Under the pieces are notes generated by a model. That model was given only the letters and a program-made list of their open reading frames with translations, was not told where the DNA came from and did not search any database. A program made the translations under genes and the position numbers. From Paenibacillus sp. FSL K6-3182 (GTDB taxonomy: Bacteria; Bacillota; Bacilli; Paenibacillales; Paenibacillaceae), in the NCBI RefSeq assembly GCF_037976325.1, contig NZ_CP150265.1:1257501-1321500 (forward strand): 64,000 nt of DNA, written 5' to 3'. This document shows positions 52,922 through 61,341 of this stretch, in pieces; position 1 is the stretch's first letter, and each line of letters opens with the position of its first letter.

Positions 52922-54235
52922 ATGACGTTATACGAGGAAATCGTTACAAGGCAGAAGAAAATAGCGGTCATTGGATTAGGTTATGTCGGATTGCCGATTG
53001 CAGTAGCTTTTGCGAAAAAAGTGGACGTAATCGGCTTTGATGTCAATAAAGATAAGATTGCACAATATTGCAGCGGGATCGATACAACCGGCGATATAGG
53101 CAGTGATGTGCTCAAAAATACCGAAGCGCAGTTTACTTCAGATCTGAATGAGCTTAAAGATGTTTTTTTCTTCATTGTGGCAGTGCCTACACCGATTCAA
53201 AGCGGTAATATACCGGATTTGAATTATGTGAAGAGTGCGTGTCAAATGGTGGGCAGGAAGCTCAAGCATGGCGCAATGGTTGTGTTTGAATCAACCGTCT
53301 ATCCGGGGGTGACGGAGGAAATATGTATTCCGATTTTGGAGACAGAGTCGGGTCTTGTTTGCGGCGTCGATTTCAAGGTAGGTTATTCGCCTGAACGAAT
53401 CAATCCCGGTGACAAGGTTCATCGACTAGAGAACATTACGAAGATTGTGTCCGGTATGGACGAGGAAACGCTGGAAACTGTCGCCAGTATATACGAGTTG
53501 ATTATTGAAGCAGGCGTATTTCGGGCGGAGAGCATCAAGGTAGCTGAGGCTGCAAAAGTCATTGAAAACGCACAGCGAGATGTAAATATTGCTTTTATGA
53601 ATGAGTTGTCCATGCTGTTTAACGGTATGGGCATTGATACAAAAGCTGTACTTCAAGCCGCAGGCACCAAATGGAATTTTCTAAACTTTAGCCCTGGGCT
53701 GGTTGGTGGTCATTGCATCGGAATTGATCCTTATTATTTGACCTATAAGGCGGAGGATACCGGCTATCATTCCAAAATTATTTTAGCGGGACGCCAAATT
53801 AACGATGGGATGGGCAAGTATGTCGCTCAGCAAATCATTAAGAGGCTTGTTAAGCAGAAGGTAAATATAAATACAGCCAAAATAGGCTTTCTTGGCTTTT
53901 CTTATAAAGAGGACAGCTCCGATATTCGCAATACGAAGGTGACAGACATTATCGAAGAGCTTCAAGAGTACGGGATAACAACACTTGTGGCAGATCCAAA
54001 TGTGGACAAGCAGCAGGTTTATGGTGAGTATGGCATCGTGCTATGCGACATTGAGGAATTAAGCGGGTTGAATGTTGTTATTGTAGCGGTTCCCCATAGT
54101 CAAATTATGAAGATGCATGTTGAGGATTTTGACAAGCTGTATGACGACAATAAAACGAAGTTTTTGGTTGATATAAAAGGCGTATTTGATAAGCGGTTAT
54201 TCGAGCATAACGGATACGACTATTGGAGCCTATAG
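52922..54235 (+). CDS. Nucleotide-sugar dehydrogenase (UDP-N-acetylhexosamine 6-dehydrogenase-like)
   Basis: A 437-residue UDP-sugar/GDP-mannose dehydrogenase family protein. NAD-binding GLGYVGLP lies at about residue 20, the catalytic Cys is in GGHCIGIDPYY (about 258), and GFSYKEDSSDIRNTK lies in the C-terminal domain. It resembles the WbpO/TviB/WecC branch, which oxidises UDP-GlcNAc, GalNAc or ManNAc to uronates. It would supply uronic acid precursors to the PilZ-glycosyltransferase 21 nt downstream. The ATG has GGAGATGA upstream. Confidence 0.87.
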   Translation: MTLYEEIVTRQKKIAVIGLGYVGLPIAVAFAKKVDVIGFDVNKDKIAQYCSGIDTTGDIGSDVLKNTEAQFTSDLNELKDVFFFIVAVPTPIQSGNIPDLNYVKSACQMVGRKLKHGAMVVFESTVYPGVTEEICIPILETESGLVCGVDFKVGYSPERINPGDKVHRLENITKIVSGMDEETLETVASIYELIIEAGVFRAESIKVAEAAKVIENAQRDVNIAFMNELSMLFNGMGIDTKAVLQAAGTKWNFLNFSPGLVGGHCIGIDPYYLTYKAEDTGYHSKIILAGRQINDGMGKYVAQQIIKRLVKQKVNINTAKIGFLGFSYKEDSSDIRNTKVTDIIEELQEYGITTLVADPNVDKQQVYGEYGIVLCDIEELSGLNVVIVAVPHSQIMKMHVEDFDKLYDDNKTKFLVDIKGVFDKRLFEHNGYDYWSL

Positions 54236-54256
54236 TGCCGGATTGGAGACAGCAGC

Positions 54257-56128
54257 GTGTTTAGACGACAGAAAAAAAAGCCGATAGAAGTGCTGACTGT
54301 TCCAAGAGCGGACAGACGCACCCTTTGGAGCGTTCCCGATCCGGAACATTTGCGGCAAAAGGTTGATCGAAGAGGTTATGCCGAAGGTCAAAGCAAGGAC
54401 GGCCGTGATGATGCGGCAGCGATGCATAAGCTGCGTGAGCTTAGCCTGAGATATGAGGCTAGCTTTGACGTGCGGCTGCTTCGCAATGGCCGGAGGAAGA
54501 AGCAGGCAATAAAGGGAAAAGCGGTAGACATTTCTTCTACAGGCATTTTGATTGAACTGGACGCATCCGTAATTGGCGATTCGTTCATGGAGGGGGCAAA
54601 GTATAAGCTGAGCTTCGAAATCCCACCTGGGACGATGCCTGAAGGTTATGAGTCTGCCGTGAAAATAGAAGCTGTTATCAAAAGAACATTTACGCGAGAT
54701 AGCGAAGAGGGAGCGAAGCAGCTTATCGCTTTCCAATTTGAGCGGCCTTTATCCACGTATCTTCAGAAGAAGCGTTGGGGTTATTCTGTCTATGCGGCGA
54801 GCACCCTGCTGTTTGTAGCCGTTGGTATTATTATGCTTATGCGTGTGGAAAGCATCATTTATTTTAAATATAATTTCATCTTGTATTTATACAGTATTAC
54901 GGCAGCGGCTTTCTTGCTCACTCGTTACTTCTTCGGCGCGCTGCACCGCGATGTGCCGGTTAATCCGCATTATACGCCAGGCGTATCGATTATAATTCCT
55001 TGCTTTAATGAAGAGGAATGGATTCATCGAACGATTTTGAGCTGCATGAATCAAGATTATCCGATCGACAAGCTGGAAGTGATTGTCGTAGATGATCGCT
55101 CTAAGGATCGTTCTGTGGAGCAAATTCAGAAGGTTATCGACCTTGTTCACAAAGAGGCGCAGAGGTATGAAACGAAGGATCGTCTGAAATTGCATGTATT
55201 GTCCGAAAATGGGGGCAAACGCGTAGCGCTTGTAAAGGGCGTGGAGATGGCAAAGCATCGTTTGGTCGTATTTGTGGACTCTGACAGCTTTCTAGAGCCA
55301 ACGGCGATTAGAAATCTCGTACAGCCCTTTCAGGACCCGCGAATGGGCGGTGTCGCTGGACGCACGGATGTGGAAAATAAATATACGAACACAGTTACTA
55401 AGCTGCAGACGGTTCGTTACTATATTGCATTCCGAATTATGAAGGCAGCTGAATCTTGGTTTGACAGCGTAACCTGCTTATCTGGGCCACTCTCTTGCTA
55501 CCGGAAGGATTTAATTTTGAAGCATAAGGATGCTTGGCTGACGCAAAAGTTTTTGGGGCAGCCAGCGACCTTTGGCGATGACCGCAGCATGACTAATTTT
55601 ATTTTGAAAACACATCGTACCGGCTATCAGGATACAGCAATTTGCTCCACAATCGTCCCCTCAGAGATGAACGTGTTCTTAAAGCAGCAAATGCGCTGGA
55701 AACGTTCATGGCTGCGTGAATCGCTGCGAGCAGGGGGCTTTATTTGGCGGAAGGAGCCGTTTATGGCTTTGTTCTTCTACATTGGGCTTATTGTTCCTAT
55801 TGCAGCGCCGATTGTGGTTTTATACAACTTGGTTTATGTACCGATCATGTATCGGATCTTCCCAAGCACCTTCCTGATGGGACTGCTGTTAATGGCGCTG
55901 TTGATGAGCTTTGCCCACTTGTTGTTTCGTAAGAGCAAGCTTTGGGTTTTTGGATTCGTATTTTGTATCTTCTACGAGTTTGTGCTGCTGTGGCAAATGC
56001 CTGTTGCTTGGGTGACCTTCTGGAAATCAACCTGGGGGACAAGAGAAACGCCGCAGGACATTGAAGCTAGAAATAAGAAAGCAGCGAGAAAGAACAAAAA
56101 CAACAAGAATATGGACATGCCGCTTTAA
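54257..56128 (+). CDS. PilZ-domain family-2 glycosyltransferase (exopolysaccharide synthase)
   Basis: A 623-residue membrane synthase. A cytoplasmic N-terminal PilZ-like domain (about 60-175) has the DISSTG motif but a less clear Arg motif. Two helices follow (about 178-225), then the GT2 domain with IIPCFNEEEW, VVDDRSKDRS, VFVDSDS, GDDRSMTN and QQMRWKRSW. At least three C-terminal helices follow. All processive-synthase motifs are present, as in Alg8/cellulose-synthase-like enzymes. Cyclic di-GMP binding to the PilZ domain is expected to switch on polymer synthesis. The start is GTG at 54257 with TTGGAGA upstream. Confidence 0.9.
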   Translation: MFRRQKKKPIEVLTVPRADRRTLWSVPDPEHLRQKVDRRGYAEGQSKDGRDDAAAMHKLRELSLRYEASFDVRLLRNGRRKKQAIKGKAVDISSTGILIELDASVIGDSFMEGAKYKLSFEIPPGTMPEGYESAVKIEAVIKRTFTRDSEEGAKQLIAFQFERPLSTYLQKKRWGYSVYAASTLLFVAVGIIMLMRVESIIYFKYNFILYLYSITAAAFLLTRYFFGALHRDVPVNPHYTPGVSIIIPCFNEEEWIHRTILSCMNQDYPIDKLEVIVVDDRSKDRSVEQIQKVIDLVHKEAQRYETKDRLKLHVLSENGGKRVALVKGVEMAKHRLVVFVDSDSFLEPTAIRNLVQPFQDPRMGGVAGRTDVENKYTNTVTKLQTVRYYIAFRIMKAAESWFDSVTCLSGPLSCYRKDLILKHKDAWLTQKFLGQPATFGDDRSMTNFILKTHRTGYQDTAICSTIVPSEMNVFLKQQMRWKRSWLRESLRAGGFIWRKEPFMALFFYIGLIVPIAAPIVVLYNLVYVPIMYRIFPSTFLMGLLLMALLMSFAHLLFRKSKLWVFGFVFCIFYEFVLLWQMPVAWVTFWKSTWGTRETPQDIEARNKKAARKNKNNKNMDMPL

Positions 56129-56166
56129 AGCGGCCATGGTCTATTTCCTAGATAAGGATGACCGCT

Positions 56167-57828
56167 ATGAATAAGTGGTATACGAATGGAGTTTTCGATT
56201 ATAAGCGGAAAAACAAAAAAAAGGTGATCAGAACGACCGTACAGATGATCATCTTGCTTGTTTTGGGCTTCATTCTTTTCCATGCTGTATTTGATATCAA
56301 GCAATATGCGGAGCCGGATAAGGCGCAGTGGACCAATCAAGACGGGTTTATTGCGCTGTCTTATTTTGGCGTAGCAAGAAACGGCACATCGGAGCTGATT
56401 TCCAAAAAACGGCTGGATCAGCAGTTGAAAGCACTGCACGATCAAGGTTATGTAACCATTTCGCAGCAGGATGTTATGGACTATTACAAGCTTGGAAAAC
56501 CTTTGCCGCCTAAAGCGCTGTTTCTATCCTTCGAGGATGGACGAAACGATTCCAGTTTATTTGCTCAGCCTTTGCTGGAGAAATACAATTATAAAGCGAC
56601 CATTTTGTCCTATGCGAATAAGGTTGGGAGCAATGAATCCAAATTCCTTCAGCCTAAGGACATGCTCAGTATGATGAAAAACGGCTATTGGGAGCTTGGA
56701 AGCAACGGCTACCGCTTGTCTTATATTAATATTTTTGACAAGGAAGGCAAGCTCATTGGTGTGAAGGAAGAGAATGAGTTTAAAGATCGGGCTAACACGA
56801 GTTACTACACTCACTATCTGATGGACTTTATCCGGGATGAGAGCCTTGTGCCTGCGGAGCATCGAGATGAAATGGAAGCACGCATTAATGCAGACTACAA
56901 GTCGATGAAGGAAATATACAACAAGACGCTTGGCTTTGTTCCGAACGTGTATATGATTATGCACGCGAACATTTTGTACAACGGCATGAACCGGCTTGTT
57001 GAGAATGTGAACGACCAAAATATTAAAGCGATGTTCGGCATGCATTTTAACCGTGAAGGACTTTCCTTGAATAAAAGCAGTGACAGCCTTTATAATTTAA
57101 CAAGGATGCAGCCTGCTTCCTATTGGTATACGAATCATTTGCTTATGAAAATTAGTAAGGATACCGGTCAGAAGGTCAGCTTTATTGCAGGGGATGAGCG
57201 GAGATCGTCAAAGTGGCAGCTTATCAGCGGTGCGGCTGAGTTTAAGGATAACCGGATTGCTTTGACCTCTGTTCCAGCAGGAAGCGGCATGCTTTTGTTG
57301 AAAGATATTCATGCTGCCGACGTAAAACTTACTGCGGAGCTTGGCGGTCATGCAGTCGGCAGCCAATCGATTTATGTTCGCTACGATCAGAATACGGATT
57401 CATTTGTTCGAGTGTCGATCGAAGATAATTCGGTTATTGTGGAGCAAAAGGCACCCGGAGGCAAGGTTGAACGGCTGCTAGCAAGCAAGCTTGGGGACAA
57501 GGCGGCAGAACGTGCGAAGCAGCTTGAAGTTAGCTTATCGGGCGATCAATTAACGGTGATTGTAGATGATGTACAGCTCTCTTTGCAGCAAATTAGCAGC
57601 TCGATCGTCGGCGGAAATATTGCGCTTGCATCCAAAGCAAGCCTTAACAACGAAAAAGATGATATTTACGACGCTGTTTTTGATAATATAAAAGTAACGA
57701 CCGTCAATGAGGACGGTACAGAGCATGAGTCATTATACAAGAACGGTTATGTTGGGATTGAGGGGTTAATCAGTAGAGTGAAGAACGCGATTAATGCATC
57801 ATTCGACTGGGCGATCGATACGTTTTAG
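56167..57828 (+). CDS. PgaB-like deacetylase-fold protein, probably inactive
   Basis: A 553-residue protein with one N-terminal membrane anchor (about 25-45). Its NodB-like region has SFEDGRND where active enzymes have FDD. The His pair is missing (GSNGYRLSYIN), so catalysis is doubtful. The C-terminal ~180 residues look like a beta-sandwich carbohydrate-binding or glycoside-hydrolase-associated domain. It follows the synthase by about 40 nt. It may bind or guide the nascent polymer outside the cell. The ATG at 56167 is favoured by spacing to AAGGA; one at 56158 is possible. Confidence 0.72.
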   Translation: MNKWYTNGVFDYKRKNKKKVIRTTVQMIILLVLGFILFHAVFDIKQYAEPDKAQWTNQDGFIALSYFGVARNGTSELISKKRLDQQLKALHDQGYVTISQQDVMDYYKLGKPLPPKALFLSFEDGRNDSSLFAQPLLEKYNYKATILSYANKVGSNESKFLQPKDMLSMMKNGYWELGSNGYRLSYINIFDKEGKLIGVKEENEFKDRANTSYYTHYLMDFIRDESLVPAEHRDEMEARINADYKSMKEIYNKTLGFVPNVYMIMHANILYNGMNRLVENVNDQNIKAMFGMHFNREGLSLNKSSDSLYNLTRMQPASYWYTNHLLMKISKDTGQKVSFIAGDERRSSKWQLISGAAEFKDNRIALTSVPAGSGMLLLKDIHAADVKLTAELGGHAVGSQSIYVRYDQNTDSFVRVSIEDNSVIVEQKAPGGKVERLLASKLGDKAAERAKQLEVSLSGDQLTVIVDDVQLSLQQISSSIVGGNIALASKASLNNEKDDIYDAVFDNIKVTTVNEDGTEHESLYKNGYVGIEGLISRVKNAINASFDWAIDTF

Positions 57829-57865
57829 CTTAATCAGAACCTAATAATTCGAGGAGTTTGAATCA

Positions 57866-58960
57866 ATGCGGAAACGAAAAGGTCTTATTGCAGCATGTTT
57901 GCTTGTGGTGCTTGTAGGCGCAGCAATGTATTTTTCCAATCTTACAAATCGCGCAAAGAAAGCGGAGCAGTCGTCTATTGAAGACGTACAGCAGGCTGCA
58001 GCCAACGTACTGCCTGAATTGTCAGCTTGGATTGTGGACTGGCAGTGGAAGCAGGGAATTGAGGACCTGAGTATTATTAAAGGTGAATTAACAAGCTTGC
58101 AGTTGTTTGCGGCCTATTTTGATTATAAGGATAGTCTTTATTTTACGGATAAGTTCCAGCAGGCGTTGCCTGAAATCATGAAGATTTATAAGAAGAACGA
58201 ACAGATGCAGCTCTATCTGACGGTAGTAAATGACCAGTTTAAAGAAAATGGTGAGTCTGTTCAGAAGGATTCGAGTTTAATTAAGCGGCTAGTAGAGACG
58301 GAGAAAAGCCGCAAAAAACATGTAGATGAATTGATTGCAGCCGTTGATCAATTTGGCTTGAACGGAATTGAGATCGATTATGAGCGAGTCGAGGAAGAAG
58401 ACTGGGAACGGATGCTGCTTTTCTACTCGGAGCTTCATACTCGTTTGCAGAAAAGCGGGAAGTCGCTTCGAATCATTTTGGAACCAAGAGCTCCTATTGA
58501 ACAATTAAAGCTTCCGGAAGGCCCGGAATATGTCATGATGGCTTATAACCTATATGGCTCACACAGCGAACCAGGACCAAAAGCGGATGAAGCTTTTATT
58601 GAACAATTGGCAACCAGAATGGAAGTACTGCCTGGCAGTCCGTATATGGCTTTCTCGGTTGGCGGGTTCGATTGGCATGAGGATGGCAAGGTTGAAGCTT
58701 TGACTGAGGAGCGAGCGGGGCTGCTGCTAAAGCAAACGGGCAGTAAAGCGCAGCGCGATCAAGCGAGCGGCAGCATGTTTTTTGAATATACTGATGCTGA
58801 GGCCAACAATATGAAGCATACCGTGTGGTACGCAGATGAAGTGACATTATCTCGTTGGATAAATACTGCAAAAGCGAACGGAATTAGCAAGGCGGCGATT
58901 TGGAGGTTAGGCGAAATAGAGATGGAATCTCTGACTAATTTGAAGCTGTATATGCAATAA
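57866..58960 (+). CDS. GH18-like glycoside hydrolase family protein
   Basis: A 364-residue protein with an N-terminal anchor (about 7-25). A TIM-barrel-like domain carries LNGIEIDYERV (about 170-180), the GH18 DxxDxDxE-type motif with the acid Glu kept, then VMMAYNLYGS and MAFSVGGFDW. It could trim or release the polysaccharide made by the upstream synthase. Its position after the PgaB-like gene recalls PgaB, in which both domains are fused. The ATG has GAGGAG upstream, and a terminator follows. Confidence 0.8.
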   Translation: MRKRKGLIAACLLVVLVGAAMYFSNLTNRAKKAEQSSIEDVQQAAANVLPELSAWIVDWQWKQGIEDLSIIKGELTSLQLFAAYFDYKDSLYFTDKFQQALPEIMKIYKKNEQMQLYLTVVNDQFKENGESVQKDSSLIKRLVETEKSRKKHVDELIAAVDQFGLNGIEIDYERVEEEDWERMLLFYSELHTRLQKSGKSLRIILEPRAPIEQLKLPEGPEYVMMAYNLYGSHSEPGPKADEAFIEQLATRMEVLPGSPYMAFSVGGFDWHEDGKVEALTEERAGLLLKQTGSKAQRDQASGSMFFEYTDAEANNMKHTVWYADEVTLSRWINTAKANGISKAAIWRLGEIEMESLTNLKLYMQ

Positions 58961-58975
58961 AATAAGGAATAACAA

Positions 58976-59020
58976 AGTGCTTCCGAAGCTTATGAGAATA
59001 GCTGCGGAAGCACTTTTCTT
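58976..59020 (+). terminator. Terminator after the exopolysaccharide locus
   Basis: AGTGCTTCCG..AGCT-loop-AGCT..CGGAAGCACT is followed by TTTT. Confidence 0.87.
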
Positions 59021-59038
59021 TAGTACTGAAATATTCCA

Positions 59039-59068
59039 TTGACAATGATTATCAATAGCGAATATACT
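59039..59068 (+). promoter_or_regulatory. Fur-like box and promoter of efeOBU
   Basis: TTGACAATGATTATCAATA (59039-59057) closely matches the Fur box around ATGATTATCA. It overlaps a -35 TTGACA whose -10 TATACT lies 18 nt downstream. Iron repression of the operon is expected. Confidence 0.8.
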
Positions 59069-59105
59069 TCATTTTAGGACAAAAACAGAGTGGGGAGCAA
59101 TTTTA

Positions 59106-59963
59106 ATGAAGTATAAATTAATGACTTTTTTACTGGCTTGTACGGTAGTATTTACAGGCTGCGGCTCAAATGATGCAGTTAAGAATGAGCCTAAACAAGC
59201 AGAAGGCAATTCCGCAAGCGGTGCTGTCGTCTCGGACGAGGTTTGGGCACCTATTCTGGAGAGCTATCGTCAGTTTACTATTGAGCAAGCCGATACTTTC
59301 ATATTAGAAACAGAGAAGTTTGTAACAGCTGTGAAGAGCGGGGATGTTGAGGCGGCGAAAAAGCTGTATGCGCCGACACGCATGTACTTTGAACGTATTG
59401 AGCCAATAGCTGAAGCGATTGGCGACCTCGATCCAAATATTGATGCGCGTGAGAATGACGTGGAAGACAAGGACTGGCGCGGATTCCACCGCATTGAGCA
59501 GGCGCTGTGGGAGAAGAACTCAACAGAGGGTATGGGTGAGTATGCAGACCGCTTGCTGGAGGATGTAAAGCTGCTTCGCGCTTTGATGGAGACTGTTGAG
59601 GTTGAGCCAAGTTTGCTTGTAACGGGAGCGGTAGAGCTGCTTAATGAGGTATCCGCTTCGAAGGTGACGGGCGAGGAAGAACGTTATTCACACACGGATC
59701 TGTACGACTTTGCAGCTAACGTGGAAGGTGCAGACAAAATCTATCAGCTGGTTAAGGCTGAATTGAACAAAAAGGATGCTGCGCTGGATGAGCAAATCGG
59801 CAAAGGATTTGCTGATCTTGAGCAAGCCTTGTCAGCTTACAAATCAGGTGATGGCTATGTTTCCTATCTAGATTTGAAAGAGGAAGATACAAAGAAGCTA
59901 AGCCAGCTGATTGATGCGCTTGCCGAGCCGCTTTCTCAAATGGGTACAATATTGGAGGCTTAA
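59106..59963 (+). CDS. efeO: EfeO-type iron-uptake lipoprotein
   Basis: A 285-residue exported lipoprotein (lipobox VFTGC near residue 19) of the EfeO/EfeM imelysin-like family. The HxxE metal motif is present in FHRIEQALW (about 127). It lacks the N-terminal cupredoxin domain of E. coli EfeO, as in other Gram-positive forms. It binds or delivers iron to the EfeU permease. A Fur-like box covers its promoter. EfeB starts 4 nt after its stop. Confidence 0.92.
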   Translation: MKYKLMTFLLACTVVFTGCGSNDAVKNEPKQAEGNSASGAVVSDEVWAPILESYRQFTIEQADTFILETEKFVTAVKSGDVEAAKKLYAPTRMYFERIEPIAEAIGDLDPNIDARENDVEDKDWRGFHRIEQALWEKNSTEGMGEYADRLLEDVKLLRALMETVEVEPSLLVTGAVELLNEVSASKVTGEEERYSHTDLYDFAANVEGADKIYQLVKAELNKKDAALDEQIGKGFADLEQALSAYKSGDGYVSYLDLKEEDTKKLSQLIDALAEPLSQMGTILEA

Positions 59964-59967
59964 CAAC

Positions 59968-61275
59968 ATGACGGAACCTTTTAATTCCAATCAAAATGAG
60001 GGCAAGCCCAACATAGATGCTAAAAAAATCAGCCGTAGAGACCTACTACGGCTGGCAGGTGTTGGCGGAGCTGGACTGCTGCTCGGAGCAGCTGGTGTTG
60101 GAGGCTTGTTCCAAACGCAGGAACGCAGCGCGGCTAAGCCCGCTTCCAAGGCAGTCAAAGCAGATAAAGACCAAATTGTCAGCTTTTATGGCAAGCATCA
60201 GGCTGGAATTACGACGCCGGCACAAGACTTTATTTTATTCGCTGCCTTTGATTTAACGGCGAGTACACTGGATGAGGTGCGTAAGTTATTTCAAGCATGG
60301 ACGAGTGCAGCAGCATCCATGACAAACGGTGAAATGCTCGGCAAAACTAACGATAATTTAAATCTTCCTCCATCAGATACGGGTGAAGCAGAAGGTCTGC
60401 TGCCATCTCGTACTACGATTACTTTCGGTGTGGGTTCGTCATTTTTTGATGCAAGATATGGATTAGCGAGCAATAGGCCAGCTGCTCTTGCTGATATGCC
60501 TGCTTTTGGCGGTGATGAGCTGCGAGAGGAATGGTCAGGCGGTGATATTGGCGTTCAAGTGAATGCTAATGATATGCAAATTGCATTCCATGCGATCCGC
60601 AATCTAGCTCGTATAGCTAGAGGGAAAGCGGTGCTCCGCTGGACGCAGGAAGGGTTCCAGCGTACAAGCGGTGCTGATCCAGCGAATGCTACGCCTCGGA
60701 ACCTGATGGGCTTTAGGGATGGAACAGGCAATCCAGACGTTAACGATGATGGGGAAATGAACAAGGTCGTGTGGGCAGCCGCAGCTGATGGCACGCCGTG
60801 GATGGATAAGGGCAGCTATATGGTCGTAAGGCGTATTCGCATGCGCATTGAGGTATGGGATCGTTCGACGCTCGGGGATCAGGAGTCAACCTTTGGCCGC
60901 CACCGAGACAGCGGTGCCCCGCTTGGCGGAGCGCATGAGTTCGACAAGCTTGATTTGGAGAAGAAAGACGAGAAGGGCAAACCGGTGCTTCCGATGAATT
61001 CGCATGTGCGTCTAGCTCATGGCGATGGATCGGTAAAAATATTGCGCCGCTCCTACTCGTATTCAAGTGGAATGGATCACAAAACCGGGCAGCTGGATGC
61101 GGGCTTGTTGTTTATTTGTTTTAACCGCGACTCACGGAAACAATTTATTCCGATGCAGACTAAGCTTGGGCAAAGCGACCTAATGAATGAGTATGTCGTT
61201 CATACGGGTAGTGCGATGTTTGCTTGTTTTCCAGGTGTTCGTGAAGGCGGATATATCGGAGAAACGTTATTTTAA
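59968..61275 (+). CDS. efeB: Deferrochelatase/peroxidase EfeB (Dyp-type)
   Basis: A 435-residue haem peroxidase of the DyP family. A twin-arginine signal (SRRDLLRLAGVGGAG, about 22-37) indicates folded export. The DyP signature GFRDGTGN carries the catalytic Asp, and a proximal His lies in the C-terminal half. It oxidises ferrous iron or removes it from haem for uptake by EfeU. The ATG at 59968 is supported by GGAGG and the EfeO stop just upstream; the longer frame overlaps efeO. Confidence 0.94.
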   Translation: MTEPFNSNQNEGKPNIDAKKISRRDLLRLAGVGGAGLLLGAAGVGGLFQTQERSAAKPASKAVKADKDQIVSFYGKHQAGITTPAQDFILFAAFDLTASTLDEVRKLFQAWTSAAASMTNGEMLGKTNDNLNLPPSDTGEAEGLLPSRTTITFGVGSSFFDARYGLASNRPAALADMPAFGGDELREEWSGGDIGVQVNANDMQIAFHAIRNLARIARGKAVLRWTQEGFQRTSGADPANATPRNLMGFRDGTGNPDVNDDGEMNKVVWAAAADGTPWMDKGSYMVVRRIRMRIEVWDRSTLGDQESTFGRHRDSGAPLGGAHEFDKLDLEKKDEKGKPVLPMNSHVRLAHGDGSVKILRRSYSYSSGMDHKTGQLDAGLLFICFNRDSRKQFIPMQTKLGQSDLMNEYVVHTGSAMFACFPGVREGGYIGETLF

Positions 61276-61341
61276 ATCATGATGTTGCTCGGTTAGGGTT
61301 GGGTAGAAAATAGCTCTTTATGATGAAAGGGGCGGACGTCT

